Positions 56,040-64,000 of a DNA stretch of 64,000 bases are shown here, piece after piece. Made by a program: the position numbers and the translations under genes. A model generated the notes under the pieces. It was given only the letters and a program-made list of their open reading frames with translations, was not told the DNA's origin and made no database searches. Position 1 is the first letter of the stretch. The number at the start of each line of letters is the position of its first letter. The DNA comes from Streptomyces asoensis (GTDB taxonomy: Bacteria; Actinomycetota; Actinomycetes; Streptomycetales; Streptomycetaceae), in assembly GCF_013085465.1 (NCBI RefSeq), contig NZ_CP049838.1:3782001-3846000 (forward strand). Direction: 5' to 3'.

Positions 56040-57932
56040 TCACAGATGGCGGCGTCGGGTAGAGACGTGCCGTTCGTACAGCTCACGTGCCTTCACCGCG
56101 GACGGTCGGGTCGCGGTCTCGGCCACAGGTACATCCCACCAGGCCTGCGCGGGCGGCGGGCCCGACACAGTGTCGGCCGTTTCCGTCTCGACGTAGACAC
56201 ATGTGGGAGTGTCGGCGCGGCGCGCCTCGGCGAGGGCCTCGCGCAGTTCGCGGACGGTCTTCGCGCGCAGCACGCGCATGCCGAGGCTGGCCACGTTGGC
56301 GGCCAGGTCGACGGGCAGCGGGGCCCCGGTGTAGGTGCCGTCGTCCGAGGTGTAGCGGTACGCGGTGCCGAACCGCTCGCCGCCCACCGACTCCGACAGA
56401 CCGCCGATCGAGGCGTAGCCGTGGTTCTGCACGAGCAGGATCTTGATCGCGATCCCCTCCTGCACGGCCGTCACGATCTCCGTCGGCATCATCAGGTAGG
56501 TGCCGTCGCCGACCAGGGCCCAGACGTTGCGCTCGGGGGCCGCCAGTTTCACTCCGATGGCGGCCGGGATCTCGTACCCCATGCAGGAGTAGCCGTACTC
56601 CAGGTGGTACTGGTCCCGGGAGCGCGCCCGCCACAGTTTGTGCAGGTCACCCGGGAGTGAACCGGCCGCGTTGATGATCACGTCCGACTCGTCGGCGAGG
56701 GCGTCCAGCGCGCCGAGCACCTGCGGCTGCGTCGGCCGTACGTCGGGCTCCTCGGCCTCGTAGCAGGCGTCGACGCGCTGCTCCCAGCGCTCCTTGTCCT
56801 CCGAGTACTCGGTGACGTAGGCGTCCGTGACCCGGTGGCCGTGCGTCTGGAGGGCCGCGGTCAGCTCGCCCAGGCCGCTGCGGGCGTCCGCCACGAGCGG
56901 CAGACCGGCGAGCTTGTGGCCGTCGTAGGGCGCGATGTTGAGGTTGAGGAAGCGGACCCCGTCGGCCGCGAACAGCGTGTTGGAGGCCGTGGTGAAGTCC
57001 GTGTACCTGGTGCCCACGCCGATCACCAGGTCCGCCGTGCGGGCGAGTTCGTCCGCCGTCGCCGTACCGGTGTGGCCCACGCCGCCCACGTCCTGGGGGT
57101 GGTCGTAGCGCAGCGAGCCCTTGCCGGCCTGGGTGGAGGCGACCGGAATGCCGGTGGCCTCGGCGAACTCGGCGAGCGCCTCCTCGGCGCGGCTGTGGTG
57201 GACCCCGCCGCCGGCGACGATCAGCGGGCGGCGTGCGGCACGGATCGCGCGGACCGCCTCCGCGAGTTCGGTCGGGTCGGCGCCCGGACGGCGTACGACC
57301 CAGGTGCGCTCGGCGAAGAACTCGTCGGGCCAGTCGTAGGCCTCGGCCTGCACGTCCTGGGGCAGCGCGAGGGTGACCGCGCCCGTCTCCACCGGGTCGG
57401 TGAGGACGCGCATCGCCTGGAGGGCCGCCGGGATCAGGGCCTCGGGTCGGGTGACGCGGTCGAAGTACCGGGACACCGGGCGCAGGGTGTCGTTGACCGA
57501 CACGTCGCCCGCGTAGGGGACCTCGAGCTGCTGGAGCACCGGGTCGGCGACGCGGGTCGCGAAGATGTCGCCGGGCAGCAGGAGGACCGGGATGTGGTTG
57601 ACGGTCGCCAGCGCGGCGCCGGTGACCAGGTTGGTCGCGCCGGGGCCGATCGACGTCGTCACCGCGTGGGTGGACAGCCGGTTCGACTGGCGGGCGTAGC
57701 CGACGGCCGCGTGGACCATCGACTGCTCGTTGCGGCCCTGGTGGAACGGCATGTCGTCGCCGTACTCGATCAGCGCCTGGCCGAGGCCGGCCACGTTGCC
57801 GTGGCCGAAGATGCCCCAGGTCGCGCCGATCAGCCGCTGCCGTACGCCGTCGCGCTCCGTGTACTGGGCGGCGAGGAAGCGGACGAGTGCCTGGGCGACC
57901 GTCAGCCTCGTCGTCGAGGTCTGCGCCGTCAT
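56040..57932 (-). CDS. iolD: 3D-(3,5/4)-trihydroxycyclohexane-1,2-dione hydrolase (IolD)
   Basis: This 630-residue thiamine diphosphate enzyme starts at ATG 57932 (ATGA overlap with iolB). The N-terminal domain has LTVAQALVRFLAAQYTERDG and GNVAGLGQALIEYGDDMPFH. The C-terminal ThDP-binding part has WALVGDGTYLMMPTEIVTAV (GDG motif) near 490 and IKILLVQNHGYASIGGLSES. It opens the ring of the trihydroxycyclohexanedione to 5-deoxy-glucuronate, a central inositol-catabolism step. It lies directly downstream of iolB and upstream of mmsA. Confidence 0.93.
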   Translation of the reverse strand: MTAQTSTTRLTVAQALVRFLAAQYTERDGVRQRLIGATWGIFGHGNVAGLGQALIEYGDDMPFHQGRNEQSMVHAAVGYARQSNRLSTHAVTTSIGPGATNLVTGAALATVNHIPVLLLPGDIFATRVADPVLQQLEVPYAGDVSVNDTLRPVSRYFDRVTRPEALIPAALQAMRVLTDPVETGAVTLALPQDVQAEAYDWPDEFFAERTWVVRRPGADPTELAEAVRAIRAARRPLIVAGGGVHHSRAEEALAEFAEATGIPVASTQAGKGSLRYDHPQDVGGVGHTGTATADELARTADLVIGVGTRYTDFTTASNTLFAADGVRFLNLNIAPYDGHKLAGLPLVADARSGLGELTAALQTHGHRVTDAYVTEYSEDKERWEQRVDACYEAEEPDVRPTQPQVLGALDALADESDVIINAAGSLPGDLHKLWRARSRDQYHLEYGYSCMGYEIPAAIGVKLAAPERNVWALVGDGTYLMMPTEIVTAVQEGIAIKILLVQNHGYASIGGLSESVGGERFGTAYRYTSDDGTYTGAPLPVDLAANVASLGMRVLRAKTVRELREALAEARRADTPTCVYVETETADTVSGPPPAQAWWDVPVAETATRPSAVKARELYERHVSTRRRHL

Positions 57933-58765
57933 CGGTAACCCCCTGTGCTCTCTACGTGGTCCGGGTGGAAGCAGATCCGCCACTCCCGTGTCTCGCCCGG
58001 TCCCGCCATGACGTTCAGGTAGTACATGGCGTGGCCGGGCTGGGCGATGGCCGGGCCGTGCCAGCCGTCGGGGACGAGCACGGCGTCGCCGGAGCGGACC
58101 TCCGCGAGGACGTCGGATCCGCCTTCGCGTGAAGGGGATACGCGCTGATAGCCGAAACCGTTCGGGCCGTCGATCTCGAAGTAGTAGATCTCCTCGAGTT
58201 CGGCCTCCTCGCCCGGCCGGTGCTCGTCGTGCTTGTGCGGCGGGTACGAGGACCAGTTGCCGCCCGGGGTGATCACCTCGACGGCGATCAGCTTGTCGCA
58301 GTCGAAGGCGTCGGCGGAGGCGAAGTTGCGCACCAGACGGGCGCAGTTGCCGCTGCCGCGCTCTTCGACGGGGACCTCCGGCGCGGGGCCGTAGCGGGCG
58401 GGGAGTTGTCGCTCGCACTTCGCTCCTGCCAGGGCGAAGCGGCCTCCCGCGCCGGAGGCGATCTGGACCCGGGCGTCACGGGGAACGTACGCGAAGTCGG
58501 TTACCGACGCGAAAACGCTCTCCCTGCCCAGGAGTTGGAACTCTTCACCGGCTGTTTGCACGGTACATCCGCCTTCCAGCGGAAGCACGATCCACTCACT
58601 GTCACCCGTGGTGAAGAGGTGCGTGCCACCCGGCTCCAGCTCGACGATCCGCAGAGCGCAGTAGCCCCAGCCCGCTCGTTCGGGATCGATGTCGAGCGTG
58701 TAGTGGGTGCCGGCGGTGGTGCCGTGCGGGATGTACAGGTCGTGGTGCGGCTCTGTGTGTGTCAT
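57929..58765 (-). CDS. iolB: 5-deoxy-glucuronate isomerase (IolB)
   Basis: This 278-residue double-cupin protein starts at ATG 58765. Motifs include GYCALRIVELEPGGTHLFTT, SEWIVLPLEGGCTVQTAG, the metal-binding NWSSYPPHKHDEHRPGEEAE near 165 and a C-terminal DGWHGPAIAQPGHAMYYLNV. It isomerises 5-deoxy-D-glucuronate to 2-deoxy-5-keto-gluconate. It overlaps iolD by 4 nt and lies 7 nt from the aldolase gene upstream. Confidence 0.93.
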   Translation of the reverse strand: MTHTEPHHDLYIPHGTTAGTHYTLDIDPERAGWGYCALRIVELEPGGTHLFTTGDSEWIVLPLEGGCTVQTAGEEFQLLGRESVFASVTDFAYVPRDARVQIASGAGGRFALAGAKCERQLPARYGPAPEVPVEERGSGNCARLVRNFASADAFDCDKLIAVEVITPGGNWSSYPPHKHDEHRPGEEAELEEIYYFEIDGPNGFGYQRVSPSREGGSDVLAEVRSGDAVLVPDGWHGPAIAQPGHAMYYLNVMAGPGETREWRICFHPDHVESTGGYR

Positions 58766-58772
58766 GCGGCCC

Positions 58773-59657
58773 TCACAGCAGTCCTACGGCGGTGTCCACG
58801 GCGGCGGCGACATCCCCGTCCGCCGGGTAGAGCAGCGAACGGCCGACCACCAGGCCCCGGACGGTGGGGAGTTGGAGCGCCCCGCGCCACTTCTCGTACG
58901 CACCGTCCTGGTCCTCGCCGACCTCGCCGCCCAGCAGGACGGCGGGCAGCGTGGACGTCTGCATGACCTCGGCCATGTCGTCGGGGTTGTCGGTGACCGG
59001 GAGCTTCAGCCAGGTGTAGGCCGAGGTGCCGCCCAGGCCCGAGGCGATGGCGATCGACTTGGTGACGGCCTCGGCGGAGAGGTCGTTGCGCACCTTGCCG
59101 TCGGGGGTGCGGCGGCTGATGAACGGCTCGACGAAGAGGGGGAGCTTGCGGGCGGCCATGTCGTCGATGGCGCGGGCCGTGGACTCCAGGGTGGTGAGCG
59201 AGCCCGGGTCGTCGTAGTCGATGCGCACGAGCAGCTTGCCCGCGTCGAAGTTCAGCCGCTCGATGTCCTCGGGGCGGTGACCGGTGAAGCGGTCGTCGAG
59301 CTCGAAGACGGAGCCCTGGAGGCCGCCGCGGTTCAGCGAGCCCATGACGACCTTGCCGTCGAGGGCGCCGAGGAGGAGCAGGTCGTCCAGGATGTCGGCG
59401 GTCGCGAGGACGCCGTCGACGCCGGGCCGGGAGAGGGCCAGGCACAGGCGCTCGAGCAGGCCGGCCCGGTTGGCCATGGCCAGCTTGTCGCCGCCGACGC
59501 CGAGCGCGCCACGGGCCGGGTGGTCGGCGGCGACGATCATCAGACGGCCGGAGTCGCCCAGCAGCGGTCTGCGCGGGCGGCGGGCGGCCGCCTCGGCGAT
59601 CGCCTCGGGGTGCTGCGTGCGCAGGCGGACGAGTTCGGAGATGTCGACGGTCGTCAC
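58773..59657 (-). CDS. Class I aldolase of the inositol operon (Cgl0158-like TIM barrel)
   Basis: This 294-residue protein starts at GTG 59657, which overlaps the iolC stop by 4 nt. It has a (beta/alpha)8 sequence rhythm: LMIVAADHPARGALGVGG, VMGSLNRGGLQGSVFELDDR, KLLVRIDYDDPGSL and LPLFVEPFISRR, closing with LQLPTVRGLVVGRSLLYPAD. I relate it to the aldolase-like proteins next to iol genes in Corynebacterium and Streptomyces. It would cleave 2-deoxy-5-keto-gluconate 6-phosphate, taking the place of IolJ. The Schiff-base lysine was not pinned down. Confidence 0.78.
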   Translation of the reverse strand: MTTVDISELVRLRTQHPEAIAEAAARRPRRPLLGDSGRLMIVAADHPARGALGVGGDKLAMANRAGLLERLCLALSRPGVDGVLATADILDDLLLLGALDGKVVMGSLNRGGLQGSVFELDDRFTGHRPEDIERLNFDAGKLLVRIDYDDPGSLTTLESTARAIDDMAARKLPLFVEPFISRRTPDGKVRNDLSAEAVTKSIAIASGLGGTSAYTWLKLPVTDNPDDMAEVMQTSTLPAVLLGGEVGEDQDGAYEKWRGALQLPTVRGLVVGRSLLYPADGDVAAAVDTAVGLL

Positions 59658-60604
59658 AGGACGGCCCCCGCCTTGAGCGCGGCTTCCACTTCGTCCGGCG
59701 TCGGCATCGCGGAGGAGCACTCCAGCCGGGAGGCGACGATGGCGCCCGCGGCGTTGGCGTGACGCATGATCTTCTCCAGGTCCCAGCCCGCGAGCAGACC
59801 GTGGCAGAGGGAGCCGCCGAAGGCGTCACCGGCCCCGAGGCCGTTCAGGACGTTCACCGGCAGCGGCGGGACCTCGGCGGACTCGCCCTCGCTGTTGACG
59901 GCGAGGACGCCCTTGGGGCCCTGCTTGACCACCGCGAGCTCGACGCCGGCGTCCAGCAGCGCCTGCGCCGCCGCCCGGGGTTCGCGCACTCCGGTGGCGA
60001 CCTCCACCTCGTCGAGGTTGCCCACGGCGACGGTGGTGTGCTTGAGGGCCTCGACGTAGAACGGGCGGGCGGTGTCGGGGTGGCTCCAGAACATCGGGCG
60101 CCAGTCGAGGTCGAAGACCGTGGTGCCGGCCTTGGCCCGGTGGGCCAGGGCGGCGAGGGTCGCCGTACGGCTGGGCTCCTCGCTCAGGCCGGTGCCGGTG
60201 ACCCAGAAGATGCGGGTCTCGCGGACGGCGTCGAGGTCGAGTTCGTGGGCGTCGATCTCCAGGTCCGGCGCCTTGGGCTGCCGGTAGAAGTACAGCGGGA
60301 AGTCGTCCGGCGGGAAGACCTCGCAGAAGGTGACCGGCGTCGGCAGCCCGGGCACGGCGGTGACCCAGCGGTCGTCGACGCCGAAGCCGCGCAGGGCCTC
60401 GTGCAGATAGGTGCCGAAGGGGTCGTCACCGGTGCGGGAGATCACCGCCGTCTCCCGGCCCAGGCGGGCGGCGGCGACCGCGACGTTGGTCGCCGATCCC
60501 CCCAGGAACTTCCCGAAGGACGTGACCTGCGGGAGTGGGACGCCCGTCTGTAGCGGATAGAGGTCCACCCCTATCCGCCCCATGGTGATCAGGTCGTACG
60601 CCAT
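59654..60604 (-). CDS. iolC: 5-dehydro-2-deoxygluconokinase (IolC)
   Basis: This 316-residue PfkB-family kinase starts at ATG 60604 (GAAGGGAA upstream). Motifs are LITMGRIGVDLYPLQTG at the start, FLGGSATNVAVAAARLG near 37 and the catalytic NGLGAGDAFGGSLCHGLL near 255. It phosphorylates 2-deoxy-5-keto-gluconate. It is the first gene of the five-gene minus-strand operon, whose genes overlap or nearly touch. A palindrome in the divergent promoter region with the iolE-like gene may control both. Confidence 0.9.
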   Translation of the reverse strand: MAYDLITMGRIGVDLYPLQTGVPLPQVTSFGKFLGGSATNVAVAAARLGRETAVISRTGDDPFGTYLHEALRGFGVDDRWVTAVPGLPTPVTFCEVFPPDDFPLYFYRQPKAPDLEIDAHELDLDAVRETRIFWVTGTGLSEEPSRTATLAALAHRAKAGTTVFDLDWRPMFWSHPDTARPFYVEALKHTTVAVGNLDEVEVATGVREPRAAAQALLDAGVELAVVKQGPKGVLAVNSEGESAEVPPLPVNVLNGLGAGDAFGGSLCHGLLAGWDLEKIMRHANAAGAIVASRLECSSAMPTPDEVEAALKAGAVL

Positions 60605-60720
60605 CGAGTTCCCTTCGTATCGGCTCGTCCCCGTGAGACCGCTCGTGGCACGTCCCCGGCACGTCCCCGTATCGGCTCTCACGGCTTTGTAGCCCCGCGC
60701 GGCGGGCCCTGTCAATGTTT

Positions 60721-60730
60721 TGTCCAGACA
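60721..60730. promoter_or_regulatory. Palindrome TGTCCAGACA in the iolC-iolE promoter region
   Basis: The half sites TGTC and GACA are separated by two bases (TGTCCAGACA). A TTGACA hexamer follows at 60744-60749, upstream of the iolE-like start. The shared location suggests an operator for the inositol genes; the regulator is not in the window except possibly the AraC-type protein downstream. Confidence 0.5.
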
Positions 60731-60780
60731 TTCGGACCAGCCCTTGACACCCCCTTCGGTGAGACAGCACGCTGACGCCC

Positions 60781-61707
60781 ATGACGTCGTTGTCACCTCA
60801 GTCACCAGTTTCCGGTGTTTCCCGTATCCGTGTCGGATCCGCCCCCGACAGCTGGGGCGTCTGGTTCCCGGACGATCCCGCCCAGGTCCCCTGGCAGCGC
60901 TTCCTCGACGAGGTCGCGCAGTCCGGCTACGAATGGATCGAGCTCGGCCCCTACGGGTACCTGCCGACCGATCCCGCGCTCCTCACCGAGGAGACGACGA
61001 AGCGCGGCCTGAAGGTGTCGGCGGGCACGGTCTTCACCGGCCTGCACCACGGCGAGGCCGTCTGGGAGAAGACCTGGGCGCACGTCGCGGACAACGCGGT
61101 GCTGGCCCAGGCGATGGGCGCGAAGCATCTCGTCGTCATCCCGTCCTTCTGGCGGGACGACAAGACCGGCGACGTGCTCGAGCCGGACACCCTCACCCCC
61201 GAGCAGTGGCGCAACCTCACCTCGCTGACCGAGCGGCTCGGCAAGGAGGTGCGGGAGCGGTACGGCCTTCAGATCGTCGTCCACCCGCACGCCGACACCC
61301 ACATCGACAGCGAGGAGAACGTGGTCCGGTTCCTGGACGGCACCGACTCCGACCTGGTGTCGCTGTGCCTGGACACCGGGCACTACGCGTACTGCGGCGG
61401 CGACAGCGTCAAGCTGATCGAGACCTACGGCGAGCGGATCGGGTATCTGCACCTCAAGCAGGTCGACCCGGAGATCCTGGCGGACGTGCGGGCCAACCAG
61501 GTGCCGTTCGGGCCGGCCGTCGCGCGGGGCGTGATGTGTGAGCCGCCGACCGGCGTGCCTGCGCTGGGGCCTGTGCTGGAGGCGGCGCAGAAGCTGGATG
61601 TCGATCTGTTCGCGATCGTCGAGCAGGACATGTATCCGTGCGAGCCGGACGCGCCTTTGCCTATCGCGCAACGCACGCGGGCGTTTTTGAGGTCGTGCGG
61701 GGCGTAG
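60781..61707 (+). CDS. iolE: Inosose dehydratase-like TIM-barrel protein (IolE-like)
   Basis: This 308-residue protein starts at ATG 60781. The N-terminus RIRVGSAPDSWGVWFPDDP is characteristic of inosose dehydratase and its relatives. Further motifs are GYEWIELGPYGYLPTD, VVHPHADTHIDSEENV (metal ligands), LCLDTGHYAYCGGDSV and IGYLHLKQVDPEI, which supply metal-binding Glu, Asp and His residues of the sugar isomerase fold. It would dehydrate 2-keto-myo-inositol. It is divergent from iolC. No iolG dehydrogenase is present in the window. Confidence 0.85.
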   Translation: MTSLSPQSPVSGVSRIRVGSAPDSWGVWFPDDPAQVPWQRFLDEVAQSGYEWIELGPYGYLPTDPALLTEETTKRGLKVSAGTVFTGLHHGEAVWEKTWAHVADNAVLAQAMGAKHLVVIPSFWRDDKTGDVLEPDTLTPEQWRNLTSLTERLGKEVRERYGLQIVVHPHADTHIDSEENVVRFLDGTDSDLVSLCLDTGHYAYCGGDSVKLIETYGERIGYLHLKQVDPEILADVRANQVPFGPAVARGVMCEPPTGVPALGPVLEAAQKLDVDLFAIVEQDMYPCEPDAPLPIAQRTRAFLRSCGA

Positions 61708-61754
61708 ACGCGCCCACCGGGGTGCCAGGCCTGTGCTCGCGCGAGTACGGGTTG

Positions 61755-61817
61755 TGTGGGGCTTGTCGCGCCCATGCTGCGGAGCCGCATATCAATACAG
61801 CCCCGCGCCCCTGGGGA
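61755..61817. repeat. Possible dispersed Streptomyces intergenic repeat
   Basis: This stretch contains GGGGC and GCCCC arms, a GCGGAGCCGC palindrome, ATATCAATACAG and a closing CCCCGCGCCCCTGGGGA. I recall similar modules scattered between genes in many Streptomyces genomes. It lies between iolE and the AraC-type gene. It may act as a terminator or REP-like element; identity is from memory. Confidence 0.45.
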
Positions 61818-61848
61818 ACTGCGGTGGCCGCTTCTAGCATGGGTGCCC

Positions 61849-62808
61849 ATGACTGCGAGCGTGGTACGCACCCGGTCTGGACAAGGGCCCGGTGGCTCCT
61901 GGGAGTTCGCCCTCGCCGCACCCCATCCGCGGTTGCGGCCCGGGGTGATGAGCTACCGCGGGATCCGGCTCGCCATGAACCGGCCGCGGCGGCGGCTCGA
62001 GACGCCCATCGGGGCCTCGACGCTGCTGCTGGGGTTCGAGCAGCCCGTGCGGATCTCGCGGGCGGGGCGGACGCCGGACACGCTCGTGTCCGTGTACTGC
62101 GGGCCTACGACCACGCCCGCCGTCGGGGAGCACGGCGGGCGGTTTTCGGGCATCGAGGTGCTCATGACGCCCTGGGCCGGGTTCACCCTCTTCGGCACAC
62201 CCCAGCACGAGCTCGTCAACCGCACCGTCGATCCCGACGAGCTGCCGCACTCCCTGGGCTCGCCCCTCGGTGAACTCGCCGCCGCGCTGGCCGCGTTACC
62301 CGGTTGGGCGGAGCGGTTCGGGCTGCTCGACGAGGCCCTCGCCCGGTGGCGGGAGGCCGGCACGCCGAGTTCGGAGCGGGTGGCGCGGGCCTGGTCGCTG
62401 CTGGTGCGGACGGGCGGCGCGATACCGGTGCCCCGGCTGGCCGAGGAGGTCGGCTGGAGCGTACGGCATCTGGAGAACCGTTTTCGTGAGCAGATCGGGC
62501 TCGGCCCCAAGGCGGCGGCCCGCGTGCTGCGGCTCCAGCGGGCCCGCCGGCTGCTGGCGGAGGGGCAGAGCGCGGCCGAGACCGCCGCCCTCTGCGGCTT
62601 CTACGACCAGGCTCATCTCAGCGGTGAGTTCAAGGCGATGACGGGGTACACGCCGAGGGAGTTCGCGCAGGCCAGGCGCCTTCCGGCGCAGGTGTCGCCG
62701 ACGGCGGACCGGCTGAGCGGGGAGGCGACGAGCCTGGTCCTGCCGGCCCGCCCGGACGATTGGTCCGGACCGGGTGCGCATTTTTCCAAGACCCGCCGCA
62801 TTGGCTGA
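61849..62808 (+). CDS. AraC-family transcriptional regulator
   Basis: This 319-residue protein is called from ATG 61849. The C-terminal AraC HTH (residues ~225-290) is clear: IPVPRLAEEVGWSVRHLENR, LLAEGQSAAETAALCGFYDQ, AHLSGEFKAMTGYTPREFAQ. The N-terminal ~200 residues form a cupin-like sensor (RISRAGRTPDTLVSVYCGP, DELPHSLGSPLGELAAAL). It follows iolE in the same direction, 141 bp downstream, so it could regulate the inositol genes, but a link is not shown. Confidence 0.88.
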   Translation: MTASVVRTRSGQGPGGSWEFALAAPHPRLRPGVMSYRGIRLAMNRPRRRLETPIGASTLLLGFEQPVRISRAGRTPDTLVSVYCGPTTTPAVGEHGGRFSGIEVLMTPWAGFTLFGTPQHELVNRTVDPDELPHSLGSPLGELAAALAALPGWAERFGLLDEALARWREAGTPSSERVARAWSLLVRTGGAIPVPRLAEEVGWSVRHLENRFREQIGLGPKAAARVLRLQRARRLLAEGQSAAETAALCGFYDQAHLSGEFKAMTGYTPREFAQARRLPAQVSPTADRLSGEATSLVLPARPDDWSGPGAHFSKTRRIG

Positions 62809-63226
62809 ATACAGGCTGGGGGTCTGCCAGTTGATCCGGCGATTTCCGGCCGTTCCGGGTGCTTCGAGCGCTCCGGGCTCTTCGGTCGTTCTGGTCGTTC
62901 CGGGGGGATGGCGGGGAACGGGAACGGGTCGGGCCTGTCGCAGCGGGCCCGGCCCGCCTCCTGTCGGCGACCTCGGGGCATTTGTCAACGCGCCTCTCCC
63001 ATGAGTCCCGCGCACTCCTTTGCTTCACCTGTGTCACAAACTCCCCTTTTCTGTCACGCATGTCGCGTGTACGCGGGTCTTGCGTCACACGCGGTCAACA
63101 GCCACTTCCGCACAGTCACCGAGCGTCGTTCACGGGGCACAGGCTTGGTGATCGCCAGCGCAGCGCCGGGCTCCCCCGGGCGGCCTCCCGGCCGCCGACC
63201 CCCGCGCGCGCAGGGAGGTGCAGCTC
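62809..63226. other. Gene-free stretch before the small HTH gene
   Basis: I found no credible gene in 418 bp. There are imperfect repeats around GTTCCGG/CTTCGG (62847-62903), several hairpin-prone GC runs (CGGGCCCGGCCCG near 62944), and a GGGAGG ribosome site at the right end. Promoter elements for the 63227 gene presumably lie here but no clear -35/-10 pair was found. Confidence 0.5.
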
Positions 63227-63427
63227 ATGACCGACCGAAGGCTCTGGTCCTACAAAGAGATCGCGGCGCACATCAAGGTGCAGCCGGACACCGTACGGTC
63301 CTACCGCAAGCACGGACTGCTGCCCCAGCCCGACCACGTCGAGGGCGGCAAGCCCTTCTGGTACGTCGACACCGTGCGGGCCTGGGTCGCCTCCCGGCCG
63401 GGCAACCGGGGACGCGCCCTGGACTGA
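63227..63427 (+). CDS. Small MerR/BldC-like helix-turn-helix protein
   Basis: This 66-residue protein starts at ATG 63227 with GGGAGG 8 nt upstream. The whole protein is a winged-helix HTH: LWSYKEIAAHIKVQPDTVRS, then YRKHGLLPQPDHVEGGKPFW and VDTVRAWVASRPG. This matches single-domain MerR-like regulators and the AlpA/phage excisionase group, and is close in layout to BldC. It has no effector domain. A hairpin follows, so it is probably monocistronic. Target genes are unknown. Confidence 0.75.
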   Translation: MTDRRLWSYKEIAAHIKVQPDTVRSYRKHGLLPQPDHVEGGKPFWYVDTVRAWVASRPGNRGRALD

Positions 63428-63448
63428 CCCTCTCGGAAGAAAAACCAG

Positions 63449-63475
63449 CTGTGCCCCGCGGACGCGTGGGGCACA
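63449..63475. terminator. Hairpin between the HTH and GNAT genes
   Basis: CTGTGCCCCGCG pairs with CGCGTGGGGCACAG (one mismatch) around a short loop. It probably ends the HTH transcript. Confidence 0.65.
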
Positions 63476-63484
63476 GTGCTGCGG

Positions 63485-64000
63485 GTGAACTTCTCCGTCA
63501 AGCCCCTGCTCTCCGGCCCGAAGACCGTGCTGCGCCCCTTCACCGAGGCCGACGCCGACAGCATGTGGGAGATCATCGGCGATCCCGAGGTCGTCCGCTT
63601 CACCTTCCCGCCGAACAGCGACCTCACCCGGGAGCGGGTGCGTTCCTGGTACGGCTCCCGCGCCGAGCAGCCCGACCGGCTGGACCTCGCCGTCACCGAC
63701 CGCGACACCGGCGAACTCGTGGGCGAGGTCGTCCTGCACGAGTGGGATCCGGACGCCCGCAGCTGCACCTTCCGCACCCTGATCGGCCCCCGGGGCCGCG
63801 ACCGCGGGCTCGGTACCGAGGCGACCCGGCTCATCGTCGGCCACGGCTTCGAGCGACTGGGCCTGCACCGCGTCCAGCTGGAGCTGTACGGCGACAACGA
63901 ACGGGCCCGCCGTGTCTACGAGAAGGTCGGGTTCGTGGTCGAGGGAGTGCGGCGGGAGGCCGCGCTGCGGAACGGGGTGTGGGTGGACGAGGTGCTCATG
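63485..64000 (+). CDS. GNAT acetyltransferase, RimJ/RimL type (3' truncated by window end)
   Basis: The frame runs from GTG 63485 to the end of the window without a stop, giving 172 residues. The N-terminal part (TVLRPFTEADADSMWEIIGD) is the usual RimJ-like start. The acetyl-CoA pyrophosphate loop is GRDRGLGTEATRLIVGHGFE near residue 110, followed by LHRVQLELYGDNERARRVYE and KVGFVVEGVRREA. Such enzymes acetylate protein N-termini or small amines. A second GTG lies three codons upstream. The C-terminus is missing. Confidence 0.85.
   Translation, partial: MNFSVKPLLSGPKTVLRPFTEADADSMWEIIGDPEVVRFTFPPNSDLTRERVRSWYGSRAEQPDRLDLAVTDRDTGELVGEVVLHEWDPDARSCTFRTLIGPRGRDRGLGTEATRLIVGHGFERLGLHRVQLELYGDNERARRVYEKVGFVVEGVRREAALRNGVWVDEVLM

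Overview
This is high-GC actinobacterial DNA, and the content points to a Streptomyces chromosome. Chaplins, rodlins, a melC1-melC2 tyrosinase pair and SpaA-like small secreted proteins are hallmarks of that genus. From memory, the order chpG - melC - chpF - polysaccharide genes - long chaplin - chpD - rodlins matches the S. coelicolor SCO2699-SCO2719 interval. No database search was run.

Layout. (1) 1-10.9 kb is the tail and lysis end of a siphovirus-like prophage: tail proteins, a tail assembly chaperone with a -1 frameshift site, tape measure, large tail protein, amidase endolysin, holin-like proteins and a collagen-like membrane protein. (2) 10.9-14.1 kb is a regulatory and integration-scar zone: a GntR/UTRA regulator, small ORFs (one frameshifted), an XRE regulator, and two copies of an ~81 bp tRNA-3'-end sequence (likely att sites). 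The C-terminal stub of a tyrosine integrase and a VOC protein lie between the two copies. (3) 14.1-19.9 kb holds a phosphopantetheinyl transferase, an alpha/beta hydrolase, an AdoMet decarboxylase-like protein, and a tightly coupled operon of a branched-polyamine-synthase (BpsA-like)/GNAT fusion, an FkbH-like glyceryl transferase and an acyl carrier protein. I know of no described product for such a set, and I consider it the most interesting system here.

(4) 20-26 kb carries chpG, melC2/melC1, a VKOR-like protein, several secreted proteins and chpF. (5) 26-41 kb is an exopolysaccharide assembly line: two GT4 glycosyltransferases, a polyprenyl-phosphate sugar transferase, an O-antigen ligase-like polymerase, a MurJ/Wzx-like flippase, a deacetylase, a Wzz-like protein, a FemAB/CelD-like acyltransferase, a secreted GH26-like hydrolase, an ATP-grasp enzyme and a flavoprotein. 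Most of its genes overlap by 4 nt. (6) 40.9-45.5 kb encodes the aerial-hypha surface proteins: a long wall-anchored chaplin with one chaplin domain and large repeats, a short chaplin, three rodlins and an LCP-family ligase. The surface-protein genes therefore flank the polysaccharide cluster on both sides.

(7) 45.5-54.3 kb has an acyl-CoA synthetase, a VWA lipoprotein, an ABC permease plus a hydrolase-ABC ATPase fusion, and an APC permease. (8) 54.5-61.7 kb is a myo-inositol catabolism operon (iolC, aldolase, iolB, iolD, mmsA) with a divergent iolE-like gene. (9) The right end holds an AraC regulator, a small HTH protein and a truncated GNAT acetyltransferase. No CRISPR array, rRNA gene or intact tRNA gene was seen.
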